Shown here: in pieces, positions 15,749 to 24,170 of the stretch
Layout: each line of letters opens with the position of its first letter
How positions within the stretch are numbered: position 1 is the first letter of the stretch
Origin: Bacteroidaceae bacterium
GTDB taxonomy: Bacteria > Bacteroidota > Bacteroidia > Bacteroidales > Bacteroidaceae
Length of the DNA stretch: 24,618 nt
Reading direction: 5' to 3'
Assembly (NCBI GenBank): GCA_017628775.1
Contig: JAGBYN010000001.1
Location: 1 to 24,618 of the forward strand
The notes under the pieces: model-generated
Told to the model about the DNA's origin: nothing
Databases searched by the model: none
What the model saw: the letters and a program-made list of their open reading frames with translations, nothing else
Translations under genes and position numbers: made by a program

Positions 15749-17092
15749 GTGAATCAGACGACATCTCCCCTATTTCATAAAAAAGTAGCATTCCACACAT
15801 TGGGATGCAAATTAAACTTTGCTGAAACATCTTCTCTTCAAGACGCTTTATGCCGAGAAGGAGCCCTTATAGCAGCAAGGGACGAACAGGCTGACATTTG
15901 CATCATCAACACATGCAGCGTCACAGATGTAGCTGATGCGAAATGCCGACAAACCATACATAAATTTATCAGAAATCATCCTAACGCCTTTGTTGTCGTT
16001 ATTGGTTGCTATGCTCAATTACAACCCAATAAGATTGCACAATTTGAAGGTGTTGACCTTGTCATTGGCACAGAACATAAAGGAGAAATCATCCCATTAA
16101 TAAAACAAAACTGGGACGAAAAACAAAAACTCAGCAAGGGAGAAGCCTGCCATAAAGCAATCGCTATACCCACAAAAGACATCAACACCTTTGTGCCATC
16201 TTGTTCAAAAGGAAATCGCACACGCTATTTCTTAAAGGTTCAAGACGGATGCAACTATTATTGCACTTATTGCACCATACCCTATGCACGAGGCAAAAGC
16301 AGAAACGGAAGCATCCATGACATCGTTCTGCAAGCCGAAGAAGTTGTTAAAAACGGTGGAAAAGAAATTGTATTAACAGGTGTTAATACGGGAGATTTCG
16401 GACGAAGTACTGGAGAAACGTTCTTTGATTTAATTCAGAAGCTTGATCAAGTTGAAGGCATTGAACGATATCGTATCTCTTCGATTGAGCCCAATTTGCT
16501 AACTGAAGAAATTATTGCATTTTGCGCACAATCCAAGAAATTCATGCCGCATTTTCACATCCCATTACAAAGCGGGTCGGACGAAGTGCTAAAATTAATG
16601 AAACGCAGATACAGCACAACTCTGTTTGCCGAAAAAATCAATTGCATCAAGCAATATATCCCTGATGCATTCATTGGTGTAGATGTTATCGTTGGTATGA
16701 GAGGAGAAACCGACGAATATTTTGAAAAGGCCTACCAATTTATTGAAGGTTTGGACATTTCTCAACTTCACGTATTCTCATATTCCGAACGTCCTGGAAC
16801 AAAAGCGCTCGAAATTCCACATGTGGTAAATCAAAACACAAAACACGAACGGAGCCAACGTTTACTCGAACTCTCTGAAAGAAAACGCAAATTACATTAT
16901 AAAAAATTTCAAGGCGAACGGCGCCCCGTTCTATGGGAAAATGCAAAAGAAGGCATGCCCTTGAGCGGATTTACTGATAATTACATCCGGGTGGTTGCAA
17001 CCGACAATATCCCTGCGACCGACAATACTATTTCAATAGTTCAATTAGGAAACTTTTCTACAGACGAGGAAACCCTGATAGCTCAACTTTAA
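15749..17092 (+). CDS. mtaB: tRNA t6A37 methylthiotransferase MtaB
   Basis: This 447-residue radical-SAM enzyme converts t6A to ms2t6A at position 37 of ANN-decoding tRNAs. The N-terminal UPF0004 domain carries cluster-binding cysteines in FHTLGCKLN, INTCSVTDVAD and VIGCYAQ. The radical-SAM motif is CNYYCTYC in QDGCNYYCTYCTIPYARG, with IPLQSGSDEVLKLMKRRY downstream. A TRAM-like domain ends the protein (from ~390). The start is GTG: an in-frame stop lies 12 bp upstream and no ATG occurs before the conserved region. It differs from MiaB by the GCKLN and CSVT wording typical of MtaB. The glycosyltransferase gene follows after 10 bp. Confidence 0.92.
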   Translation: MNQTTSPLFHKKVAFHTLGCKLNFAETSSLQDALCREGALIAARDEQADICIINTCSVTDVADAKCRQTIHKFIRNHPNAFVVVIGCYAQLQPNKIAQFEGVDLVIGTEHKGEIIPLIKQNWDEKQKLSKGEACHKAIAIPTKDINTFVPSCSKGNRTRYFLKVQDGCNYYCTYCTIPYARGKSRNGSIHDIVLQAEEVVKNGGKEIVLTGVNTGDFGRSTGETFFDLIQKLDQVEGIERYRISSIEPNLLTEEIIAFCAQSKKFMPHFHIPLQSGSDEVLKLMKRRYSTTLFAEKINCIKQYIPDAFIGVDVIVGMRGETDEYFEKAYQFIEGLDISQLHVFSYSERPGTKALEIPHVVNQNTKHERSQRLLELSERKRKLHYKKFQGERRPVLWENAKEGMPLSGFTDNYIRVVATDNIPATDNTISIVQLGNFSTDEETLIAQL

Positions 17093-17102
17093 GTTTTTCT
17101 TT

Positions 17103-18128
17103 ATGAATACCCCCAAAAAAATAGCAGTTGTTATTCTTAATTGGAACGGCGAGAAAATGATGCAACAATTTTTGCCCTCTGTTGTGAAATATTCTGAGGA
17201 GCTAGCAGATATCATTGTGGCTGACAACTGCTCAACCGATGGATCATTAACATTACTCAATAAGAATTTCCCGTCCGTCAAACAAATCATTTTAGACAAA
17301 AATTATGGTTTTGCCGATGGCTACAACCACGCTTTAAAACAATTAAAACACGAATACTTTGTTTTATTGAACTCCGACATTGAAGTTGATAGTAATTGGT
17401 TGGAACCTCTGCTCTCTTATATGGAATCCACACCAGAGGTAGCAGCCTGCCAGCCCAAAATTCTCGCACAAAAGAATAAAGCACAATTTGAATACGCAGG
17501 AGCTTCTGGTGGCTTTTTAGACCACTACGGATACCCTTTCTGTCGCGGAAGAATATTGACTGAAGTCGAAACAGACCAGCAACAATACAACACCATTTGC
17601 GATATTCTTTGGGCATCCGGAGCAGCACTGTTTATTAGAAGAAACGTTTGGGAAACTTCAGGAGGACTTGACGGACGTTTTTTTGCCCACATGGAGGAAA
17701 TTGACCTCTGTTGGCGATTGCGAAACCAAGGACACAGAATCGTATGCATTCCTGAAAGCCATGTTTACCATGTTGGTGGAGGCACACTTGATCAAGGGAA
17801 TCCCAGAAAAACATATCTAAACTTCCGCAATAATTTATTCATGCTCTATAAGAATCTAAGCCAAGAAGAATTAAAGCCCATCATGTGCACAAGATGCTTA
17901 TTAGATTACGTTGCGGCCTTTAAATTTCTCGTCACTATTGACATCGCAAATTTTAAAGCCGTACTCAAAGCCAGGAAGGATTACAATAAAATGAGAGAGG
18001 ACTTCACAAAGCAACGTGAAGAAAACCTAAAAAAAATGAGCACTTCACCCAAAGAACGCACCTCGTACAGCATCCTTTGGAAATACTACATAGGTGGTGC
18101 AAAGAAATATTCCGATTTAACTACATAA
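17103..18128 (+). CDS. Family 2 glycosyltransferase
   Basis: This 341-residue GT-A enzyme resembles rhamnosyl-/WbbL-type transferases that build surface polysaccharide. Its N-terminus VVILNWNGEKMM is the typical start. The nucleotide-sugar region DIIVADNCSTDGS and the metal-binding LLNSDIEVD (DxD-like) follow, then WASGAALFIRRNVWETSGGLDGRFFAHMEEIDLCWRL, which carries the catalytic base region. The C-terminal ~90 residues are helical and basic (KARKDYNKMREDFTKQREENLKKM) and may sit on the membrane. It directly follows mtaB and is probably on the same transcript, although the two functions are unrelated. The acceptor cannot be told. Confidence 0.88.
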   Translation: MNTPKKIAVVILNWNGEKMMQQFLPSVVKYSEELADIIVADNCSTDGSLTLLNKNFPSVKQIILDKNYGFADGYNHALKQLKHEYFVLLNSDIEVDSNWLEPLLSYMESTPEVAACQPKILAQKNKAQFEYAGASGGFLDHYGYPFCRGRILTEVETDQQQYNTICDILWASGAALFIRRNVWETSGGLDGRFFAHMEEIDLCWRLRNQGHRIVCIPESHVYHVGGGTLDQGNPRKTYLNFRNNLFMLYKNLSQEELKPIMCTRCLLDYVAAFKFLVTIDIANFKAVLKARKDYNKMREDFTKQREENLKKMSTSPKERTSYSILWKYYIGGAKKYSDLTT

Positions 18129-18214
18129 CAAAAGCAACCTCCCGTCCAGAAGGAGTTAGTTTTTATATACAGCTTAGCGAAAACATACAAACAAACCTTT
18201 GCTAAATCTCATTT

Positions 18215-18928
18215 ATGGCTGCACTATATTTAATTCCTACCACATTAGGCGACACACCTATCGATCGTGTGCTACCGACTTACAACACCGAAATTATTTT
18301 AGGCATCAAGCATTTTATTGTTGAAGAAATACGCACAGCACGACGCTTCTTAAAGAAAGTCGACAAAAATATTCAAATAGACGCTCTTCACTTCTACCCA
18401 ATGGGTAAACATGCTGATACCACCTTATTTCACAATTATCTAACCCCCCTGCGCAATGGTGAATCTATTGGAATTATTTCTGAGGCGGGTTGTCCCGCGG
18501 TGGCTGATCCAGGAGCTGATATAGTAGCTATTGCACAACGCGAATCACTTCCAGTCATTCCCCTTGTCGGACCATCATCTATTTTATTAGCAGTAATGGG
18601 AAGTGGATTTAATGGGCAAAGCTTTGCGTTTCATGGGTACTTACCCATCGACACCCATGAAAGGAGCAAACGTTTAAAGCAATTAGAACAACGTTCCTTA
18701 CACGAAGGACAAACACAATTATTTATTGAAACACCCTACCGCAACGCTAAGCTATTTTCTGACATTCTAAATGCATGCTCACCATCAACACTTCTGTGTG
18801 TAGCAGCAGGCATCACAACAGAACAAGAATACATCAAGTCAGCTCCACTCAAAAAATGGAAACAAATAGGTTTGCCTGATTTAGGAAAAATACCTGCAAT
18901 TTTTGCTATATACGCAGGAAAAAGCTAA
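18215..18928 (+). CDS. RsmI-like SAM-dependent methyltransferase (tetrapyrrole methylase fold)
   Basis: This 237-residue protein has the fold of RsmI, which methylates the 2'-O of C1402 in 16S rRNA. The core phrases SEAGCPAVADPGADIV, VIPLVGPSSILLAVMGSGFNGQSFAFHGYLP and ETPYRN are present. Two points differ from true RsmI: the opening reads LIPTTLGDTPIDRVLP instead of the usual P-x-GNLxD, and the protein lacks the C-terminal extension (E. coli RsmI has 286 residues). Bacteroidota often carry this shorter paralogue besides RsmI. Its target is therefore uncertain: probably rRNA, but not proved. It lies 86 bp after the glycosyltransferase gene, and the NfeD-like gene follows 49 bp further on. Confidence 0.85.
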   Translation: MAALYLIPTTLGDTPIDRVLPTYNTEIILGIKHFIVEEIRTARRFLKKVDKNIQIDALHFYPMGKHADTTLFHNYLTPLRNGESIGIISEAGCPAVADPGADIVAIAQRESLPVIPLVGPSSILLAVMGSGFNGQSFAFHGYLPIDTHERSKRLKQLEQRSLHEGQTQLFIETPYRNAKLFSDILNACSPSTLLCVAAGITTEQEYIKSAPLKKWKQIGLPDLGKIPAIFAIYAGKS

Positions 18929-18977
18929 TATAAGAATCTCCTTGAAAACATAATTATTCAACTTATATACAAATTGT

Positions 18978-19556
18978 ATGGACACACTTATATCAACTTT
19001 CGAAAATCTGTCTACGTTAATGCAGATCTTTTGGGGATGTGCTGTTATCTCATCCATTTTCATGTTAATTCAATTAATTTTGTCTCTTTTAGGCATGGGG
19101 GATTTTGAATTAGATGCAGATGTCAATAGCCCTGATGCATTAGATGCCAGTAATGGAATTGACCTCTTTACTATTAAAAACATCACCAATTTCTTTGTTG
19201 GTTTTGGATGGGCTGGTGTCAGTTTTCGAGACTCAATTACCTCTGACACATGGTTAATCATCACAGCCATATCATGCGGTTTAATTTTCGTTGCTGTTTT
19301 TGTTTATATATTCAAGCAATTGATGAAATTAGAAAGCAATAGCATAACCGGCATTGAAGCTTGTTTAGGCAAACGCGCAGATGTTTACTTAAGAATCCCT
19401 GCAAACAAAACAGGAAAAGGAAAAATTCAAATCAGCATCAATGGTGCTATCCGTGAATTCCCTGCAATCACTGAAGACGAAACACCAATACCAACTGGAA
19501 CATCAGTAAATGTCATTAAGATCAATGGTTCAGAAGCTGTTGTGACCAAAGCATAG
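18978..19556 (+). CDS. NfeD-like membrane protein, flotillin partner
   Basis: This 192-residue protein has hydrophobic segments at ~13-40 and ~92-116, with a possible third around 67-83, and a C-terminal ~70-residue OB-fold-like NfeD domain (SITGIEACLGKRADVYLRIP, GKIQISINGAIREFPAI, GTSVNVIKINGSEAVV). There is no ClpP-like protease domain, so it is the short NfeD form (YuaF type) that pairs with flotillin. The flotillin gene follows after 133 bp on the same strand, the usual arrangement. Such pairs organise membrane microdomains and affect envelope stress responses and fluidity. Assignment rests on the C-terminal domain and on the neighbour. Confidence 0.85.
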   Translation: MDTLISTFENLSTLMQIFWGCAVISSIFMLIQLILSLLGMGDFELDADVNSPDALDASNGIDLFTIKNITNFFVGFGWAGVSFRDSITSDTWLIITAISCGLIFVAVFVYIFKQLMKLESNSITGIEACLGKRADVYLRIPANKTGKGKIQISINGAIREFPAITEDETPIPTGTSVNVIKINGSEAVVTKA

Positions 19557-19689
19557 ACTTGATTATAAACAACAACCATTACCACATCATTAATATTATT
19601 AATTGCCCTAAATAAAGGTAATATTTGTTCTTCTCATTCCACATTCATTGACTTAAAATCTTTTATCATTAACATTTAAATTTATTATT

Positions 19690-21054
19690 ATGGAATTAAC
19701 TATCGCGATTGTAGTATTTGTACTATTTACAATCATTACCATCATCAACCGCTACCGTCGTTGCCCTTCTGACAAAATCTTAGTAATCTACGGAAGCAAA
19801 GGCAAAAGTTCTGCTAAATGTATACATGGCGGAGGTGCTTTCGTTTGGCCCGTTATTGAAGACTATGCCTACTTAAGCTTGATCCCTATATCTATTGATG
19901 CAAATTTAACAAATGCTTTGAGTCGTCAAAACATTCGCGTCGATGTTCCCTCACGCTTTACTGTTGGTATTTCTACAGATCCTGACTACATGACTGCAGC
20001 TGCTGAACGTTTGCTTGGACTTACACCCAGCCAAATCCAAGAACTTGCCAGAGATATTCTTTTCGGACAATTGCGTTTGGTAATTGCAACCATGAGCATT
20101 GAAGAGTTAAACAACGACCGCGACAAATTCTTAGAACAGATTTCTGCCAACGTTGAAGTTGAATTAAAGAAGATTGGCCTTCGCCTTATCAACGTTAATG
20201 TCACCGATATCAAGGACGAATCAGGTTATATTGAAGCTCTCGGTCGTGAAGCAGCTGCTCGCGCCATCAACGAAGCAAAGGTACGCGTAGCCGAACAAGA
20301 AAAAGTTGGTGAAATCGGTAAGGCTGAAGCCGTTAGAGAAACCCGTGTCCGTACAGCCGAAGCAAATGCACAAGCCGTTAAAGGTGAAAATGAAGCTAAA
20401 GTAGAAATTGCAAATTCTGAAGCCTATCGCCGTGAACGCGAAGCAGAAGCACAACGCAAAGCTAATGCAGCAGAAAAGGTGCAACAAGCTAAGGCACTCG
20501 AAGAAGCATATGCAGCTGAACGCGATGCCGAATTAGCACGCGCTGAACGCGAGCGCAGTACAGAAACCGCCAATGTCATCGTACCTCAAGAAATTGAAAA
20601 GCAACGCCTTATTATTGCGGCTGAAGCTGAAGCCGAACAAAAGCGTGTAAATGCAAAGGGTGAAGCCGACGCAATCTACGCAAAAATGGAAGCCGAAGCA
20701 AAGGGGCTTTATGAAATCCTCACCAAGCAGGCAGCCGGTTACGACAAAATGGTACAAGCTGCAGGAGGAGATGCAAACAAAGCATACATGCTCCTATTGC
20801 TCGAAAAACTTCCAGAACTCGTTAAAACTCAAGTCGAAGCTGTTAAGGGCATTAACATTGACCACGTCACAGTTTGGGATAGCGGTCAAAGCGCAAATGG
20901 CGGCAAAGGTTCCACTGCAAACTTTGTTTCAGGACTCATGCAGAGCGTACCTCCCCTCAACGAACTCTTTGATATGGCAGGATTGAACCTTCCCGAATAT
21001 CTTGCCAAAAAGCAAGCACCAGTTACTCAAGAAGCTGAGGCTGAAGAAATTTAA
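19690..21054 (+). CDS. floT: Flotillin (SPFH-domain membrane scaffold)
   Basis: This 454-residue protein has one N-terminal membrane anchor (residues ~3-19, IAIVVFVLFTIITII) and an SPFH/band-7 domain (~25-195; VIYGSKGKSSAKCIHGGGAFVWPVIED, VPSRFTVGIST, LARDILFGQLRLVIATMSIEEL, LRLINVNVTDI). A long Ala/Glu-rich coiled coil spans ~200-350 and holds several EAxxxxE repeats. The C-terminal part (MLLLLEKLPELVKTQVEAV) is used for oligomerisation. Flotillins form functional membrane microdomains. The symbol is by similarity to B. subtilis FloT. It follows the NfeD-like gene and ends in a strong terminator at the edge of a composition change. Confidence 0.93.
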   Translation: MELTIAIVVFVLFTIITIINRYRRCPSDKILVIYGSKGKSSAKCIHGGGAFVWPVIEDYAYLSLIPISIDANLTNALSRQNIRVDVPSRFTVGISTDPDYMTAAAERLLGLTPSQIQELARDILFGQLRLVIATMSIEELNNDRDKFLEQISANVEVELKKIGLRLINVNVTDIKDESGYIEALGREAAARAINEAKVRVAEQEKVGEIGKAEAVRETRVRTAEANAQAVKGENEAKVEIANSEAYRREREAEAQRKANAAEKVQQAKALEEAYAAERDAELARAERERSTETANVIVPQEIEKQRLIIAAEAEAEQKRVNAKGEADAIYAKMEAEAKGLYEILTKQAAGYDKMVQAAGGDANKAYMLLLLEKLPELVKTQVEAVKGINIDHVTVWDSGQSANGGKGSTANFVSGLMQSVPPLNELFDMAGLNLPEYLAKKQAPVTQEAEAEEI

Positions 21055-21088
21055 ACGAACCTAAACAAATTCGTATAGACACACTATT

Positions 21089-21131
21089 AAAAAGGACTTG
21101 ATTGTTATTACAAAACTCTCAAGTCCTTTTT
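21089..21131 (+). terminator. Terminator of the NfeD-flotillin unit
   Basis: AAAAAGGACTTGA (21089-21101) and TCAAGTCCTTTTT (21119-21131) form a perfect 13-bp stem with a T tail, 34 bp after the flotillin stop. Confidence 0.85.
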
Positions 21132-21301
21132 TATATCAATAAATCTATTTTCAGCATTACTCAACGTTTACGACAAAGTTTATTTATTGCTGTCCAAAAT
21201 AGTGGTGTAACCGTTCCCCCAAAAAACATTCTTTTTTACATGTTGACCTTTGGAAAACAGTTACGTTTTACTAATCAATCAGTTATTTTAGTTTTATTTA
21301 T
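21132..21301. other. Intergenic junction with a possible insertion-element remnant
   Basis: AT-rich DNA lies between the flotillin terminator and the tetR promoter. It has no credible gene; the open frame from 21102 starts at TTG, runs through the terminator and lacks family features. The stretch GCTGTCCAAAATAGTGGTGT (21187-21206, continuing AACC) recalls ends of some mutator-type (IS256-like) elements, but I saw no partner copy in the window. Confidence 0.4.
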
Positions 21302-21331
21302 TTGTGAAGTAAAGATTTATTCATACTTTTG
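21302..21331 (+). promoter_or_regulatory. tetR promoter P1
   Basis: TTG (21302-21304), exactly 19 nt, then TACTTTTG (21324-21331). The expected start site (~21338) falls inside the 14-bp palindrome. Confidence 0.7.
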
Positions 21332-21358
21332 TGTTAACAATATTGTTAGATACATTTG
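21329..21358 (+). promoter_or_regulatory. tetR promoter P2, overlapping P1
   Basis: TTG (21329-21331) is shared with the end of the P1 -7 box. After exactly 19 nt comes TACATTTG (21351-21358). The start codon is 15 bp beyond, which gives a very short leader. Confidence 0.6.
21335..21348. promoter_or_regulatory. Perfect palindrome, likely TetR operator
   Basis: TAACAATATTGTTA is a perfect 14-bp dyad. It covers the expected start site of P1 and fills most of the P2 spacer (21332-21350). A TetR dimer here would block both promoters. This is inference from position and symmetry. Confidence 0.65.
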
Positions 21359-21373
21359 TTAAACTCAGAATTT

Positions 21374-21997
21374 ATGGATAATCAAGAGAAACAAAGCAAA
21401 GAGCAACAGATACTTGCGGTGGCGGAGCAGGAGTTCTTGACCAGGGGGTATGATGGTGCCCGTACCACCTCGATAGCGCAGGCGGCGGGCGTAACGCACG
21501 CGATGTTACACTACTATTTCCGAACCAAGGAGCAACTTTTCAAGCGCATCGTAGATGAGAAGTTCGAAACTATGTCACACTCAATGTTTGCCATAATGGG
21601 CGACCCATCGTTGCCGATTGTTGAGCGCATTAAGGGTGGCATTGAGGCGCACTTTGACTTTGTTGCACAGAACCCGCTATTGCCACGATTCGTCATCAAC
21701 GAGATTATCTCACGCCCCGAGCGTTACGATGTATTATACAAACGCGCAGGTGCTATTATTGATAATGTATATCGCGGTCTGCAGTCGGAAATTAACCGCT
21801 CGGCAGAGCGTGGCGAAATCGAAAGAGTTGATATCAAGATGCTGTTTATCAGCATTATGTCGCTCAATATCTTCACTTTTCTTGCCTATCCATTTATGGA
21901 GCCGCTAATGGGAGAGTTGATGGTCAACCGCGAGCGATTCCTCGCAGAGCGCAAGGCCGAGAACATCGAAACGATTTTACGAAGAATCAAAAAGTAG
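21374..21997 (+). CDS. TetR-family transcriptional repressor
   Basis: This protein has 207 residues from ATG 21374. The in-frame TTG at 21356 overlaps the P2 -7 box and is rejected. The HTH spans residues ~12-56: AVAEQEFLTRGYDGARTTSIAQAAGVTHAMLHYYFRTKEQLFKRIV, the TetR pattern ending in YYFxxKexL. The C-terminal ligand-binding domain (~60-200) resembles AcrR-type efflux regulators. It probably represses its own operon through the upstream palindrome until an efflux substrate binds. The TolC-like gene starts 6 bp after its stop. The codon choice (GCG, GAG, CGC frequent; 60-bp stretches above 60% GC) differs clearly from the genes to the left, suggesting transfer. Confidence 0.93.
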   Translation: MDNQEKQSKEQQILAVAEQEFLTRGYDGARTTSIAQAAGVTHAMLHYYFRTKEQLFKRIVDEKFETMSHSMFAIMGDPSLPIVERIKGGIEAHFDFVAQNPLLPRFVINEIISRPERYDVLYKRAGAIIDNVYRGLQSEINRSAERGEIERVDIKMLFISIMSLNIFTFLAYPFMEPLMGELMVNRERFLAERKAENIETILRRIKK

Positions 21998-22003
21998 TAA
22001 GAT

Positions 22004-23281
22004 ATGAAACAGTTTTTTCTAACACTATTTGCCGTGGTTTGTACTGCCTCTTCGAGTGGTCAGTCGCTCGAGGAGTGTCGTCACTTGGCTCGGGAGCACT
22101 ACCCCGAAATCAGGCAGTACGACCTAATCGCGCAGACCGAGCAGTACAATCTCTCGAATGCAGCCCGTGCGTGGATTCCGCAAGTTACACTGTCGGGGCA
22201 GGCTACATATCAATCGGCTACACCTACTTACCCCGAGGCCTTCAACACGATTTTGCAGGCCAACGGCATTGAGATGGCAGGCATCAGTCGTGACCAATAC
22301 AAGATAGCAGTAGATGTTTCGCAACACATCTGGGATGGAGGCAAGTCAAAGGCTGACAAAGCCATCGCCGAGGCGGAGGCCGAAGAGCAGCGCAGTCGAG
22401 TGGATGTATCGCTCTACGACTTGCAGTCGAGGATTGATAACCTATATTTCGGAATTTTGTTGCTCAATGAGCGTAAGGCGCAGACCGAGGCTCTGATTGA
22501 GGTACTTGCGAGCAATCTCGCACGTTTGCAAACATATTATAAAAATGGTGTTGCTATGCAGGCCGATGTTGATGCGGTGGAGGCTGAGTTACTTACTGCT
22601 CGTCAGACTCTCGTACAGGTAGAGTCATCGCGTGCAAGTTACCGCCGTATGTTGGAGATATTTATAGGCCAACCGCTCGCGGCAGAGAATCTGGAACGCC
22701 CCGCAATGCAGCAACTGCAATCTCGCACCTCGGCTCGTCCTGAATTGGCTCTCTTCGAGGCTCAGGAGGGTAAATTGGAGGCTCAGCGTAAGGCTATAAA
22801 TGCTTCGCTTATGCCCCGCTTCTCGGCATTTGCACAAGGCTACTACGGCTATCCAGGGTTGGATATGTTTAAGAGTATGGTATCGTCTGCGTGGACACCA
22901 AACGCCATTATAGGTGTGCGAATGTCGTGGAATATAGGAGCGTTTTACACTAAAAAGAACAATCTCGAAAAACTCAATGCTGCAGAAAAGCAGATTGCTG
23001 TTCAGCGCGATGTCTTCCTCTTTAATACTCAGATGCAGATCACGCAGGATGATGGCGAGATCGCTCGCCTGCGTCAAGCCATTGCGGATGATTCTCGTAT
23101 CGTGGAGTTGCGGCGTAGGGTGCGTATGGCAGCGGAATCGCAACTTGAAAACGGAGTGATTGACGCTACCGATCTATTGCGAAAAATCACCGATGAAACC
23201 TCTGCATCGCTTGCACGCAGCACTCACGAAATAGAACTTTTGCAAGCAACATATAGACTTAAAACAACATTAAATCAATAG
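22004..23281 (+). CDS. TolC-family outer-membrane efflux protein
   Basis: This 425-residue protein has a signal peptide (MKQFFLTLFAVVCTASSSGQ). Two OEP-type repeats of long amphipathic helices and strands follow: LEECRHLAREHYPEIRQYD at the start, SRIDNLYFGILLLNERKAQTE in the first half, and the start of the second around ELALFEAQEGKLEAQRKAINASLMPRFSAFAQGYYG, with the barrel phrase IIGVRMSWNIGAFYTKKNN. It forms the trimeric outer-membrane channel of a tripartite pump. The tetR stop is 6 bp upstream and the adaptor gene 3 bp downstream, so it is a tight operon. It shares the higher GC of this block. Confidence 0.92.
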   Translation: MKQFFLTLFAVVCTASSSGQSLEECRHLAREHYPEIRQYDLIAQTEQYNLSNAARAWIPQVTLSGQATYQSATPTYPEAFNTILQANGIEMAGISRDQYKIAVDVSQHIWDGGKSKADKAIAEAEAEEQRSRVDVSLYDLQSRIDNLYFGILLLNERKAQTEALIEVLASNLARLQTYYKNGVAMQADVDAVEAELLTARQTLVQVESSRASYRRMLEIFIGQPLAAENLERPAMQQLQSRTSARPELALFEAQEGKLEAQRKAINASLMPRFSAFAQGYYGYPGLDMFKSMVSSAWTPNAIIGVRMSWNIGAFYTKKNNLEKLNAAEKQIAVQRDVFLFNTQMQITQDDGEIARLRQAIADDSRIVELRRRVRMAAESQLENGVIDATDLLRKITDETSASLARSTHEIELLQATYRLKTTLNQ

Positions 23282-23284
23282 AAT

Positions 23285-24169
23285 ATGAAAAAGGTATTAT
23301 ATTTCGCTGTGGCTCTGCTCGCCCTTGCGTGCAGCAAGGAGGCAGAGTTTGACGCACAGGGCACATTCGAGGCCATAGAGGTGGTAGTATCATCGGAGGC
23401 TGCGGGCCGAATTCTTAACTTTGATATCGAGGAGGGTATGACAATTGTGGCCAACCAGGCGGTAGGCACGATTGATAGCCTGCAACTTCATCTGCAGCGC
23501 AAGCAACTCATAGCGCAACAGTCGGCATTACTCACCTCTCGCCCCGATGTAAAGAAGCAGGCGGCCTCGTTGCGAGAGCAGATTGTAAAACAGAAGAGTG
23601 AACTTCGTCGCGTGGATAATATGCTTAGTGATGGTGCAGCGACACAGAAGCAGAAAGACGACATCGAAGCGCAGATAAAAATCCTAGAGGGGCAGTTGGA
23701 GGCTACGCTCTCAACGCTGGATAAAAATACCTCTACCATCAACGACAATTCCGTGGCTTTGGAGGCGCAGATTGCCGCCCTTGATGACCGCATCTCAAAG
23801 TGCAGCATCCTTTCGCCCGTCGGTGGTACCGTATTGGTTAAGTATGCCGAGGCTGGCGAGTTGGCATCGGTGGGTAAGCCCCTGATGAAAATTGCTGACT
23901 TGGGTAATATCTATCTGCGAGCCTACTTTACCTCCGACCCACTTGCCAATATCAAATTAGGCGACGAGGTGAAGGTGGTTGCCGACTTTGGCGGCAAGGA
24001 GCGATATGACTACACGGGTCGTGTTGCGTGGATTTCGTCCGAAAGTGAGTTTACACCCAAAACAATTCAGACAAAGGATTCTCGCGCCAACTTGGTATAT
24101 GCTGTAAAGATTGCTGTTGAAAACGATGGTCGCTTGAAGATAGGCTTGGCGGGCGAAGTTATTTTGTAG
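23285..24169 (+). CDS. HlyD/YbhG-type periplasmic adaptor lipoprotein
   Basis: This 294-residue protein has a lipoprotein signal (MKKVLYFAVALLALAC, lipid-bearing C16). A first half-lipoyl segment is VVSSEAAGRILNFDIEEGMTI. A long coiled-coil hairpin (~65-165) follows, then the second lipoyl half SKCSILSPVGGTVLVKYAEAGELASVGKPLMKIADL and a beta-barrel domain (YLRAYFTSDPLANIKLGDEVKVVADF). It links the ABC pump to the TolC-like channel. The gene starts 3 bp after the TolC-like stop and the ATPase gene starts 1 bp after its own stop. The family is like E. coli YbhG, supported by the next gene. Confidence 0.9.
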   Translation: MKKVLYFAVALLALACSKEAEFDAQGTFEAIEVVVSSEAAGRILNFDIEEGMTIVANQAVGTIDSLQLHLQRKQLIAQQSALLTSRPDVKKQAASLREQIVKQKSELRRVDNMLSDGAATQKQKDDIEAQIKILEGQLEATLSTLDKNTSTINDNSVALEAQIAALDDRISKCSILSPVGGTVLVKYAEAGELASVGKPLMKIADLGNIYLRAYFTSDPLANIKLGDEVKVVADFGGKERYDYTGRVAWISSESEFTPKTIQTKDSRANLVYAVKIAVENDGRLKIGLAGEVIL

Positions 24170-24170
24170 T

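Noticed and set aside
18136..18170. Possible terminator between the glycosyltransferase and RsmI-like genes
   Set aside because: The stem is only CTCC/GGAG plus AA/TT across a bulge; too weak to call although TTTTT follows.
21102..21362. 86-residue open frame between flotillin and tetR
   Set aside because: Starts at TTG inside the flotillin terminator and crosses both tetR promoters; not a credible gene.
22625..23143. 172-residue open frame antisense to the TolC-like gene
   Set aside because: Shadow of a clear OEP-family gene; low-complexity translation without a start context.
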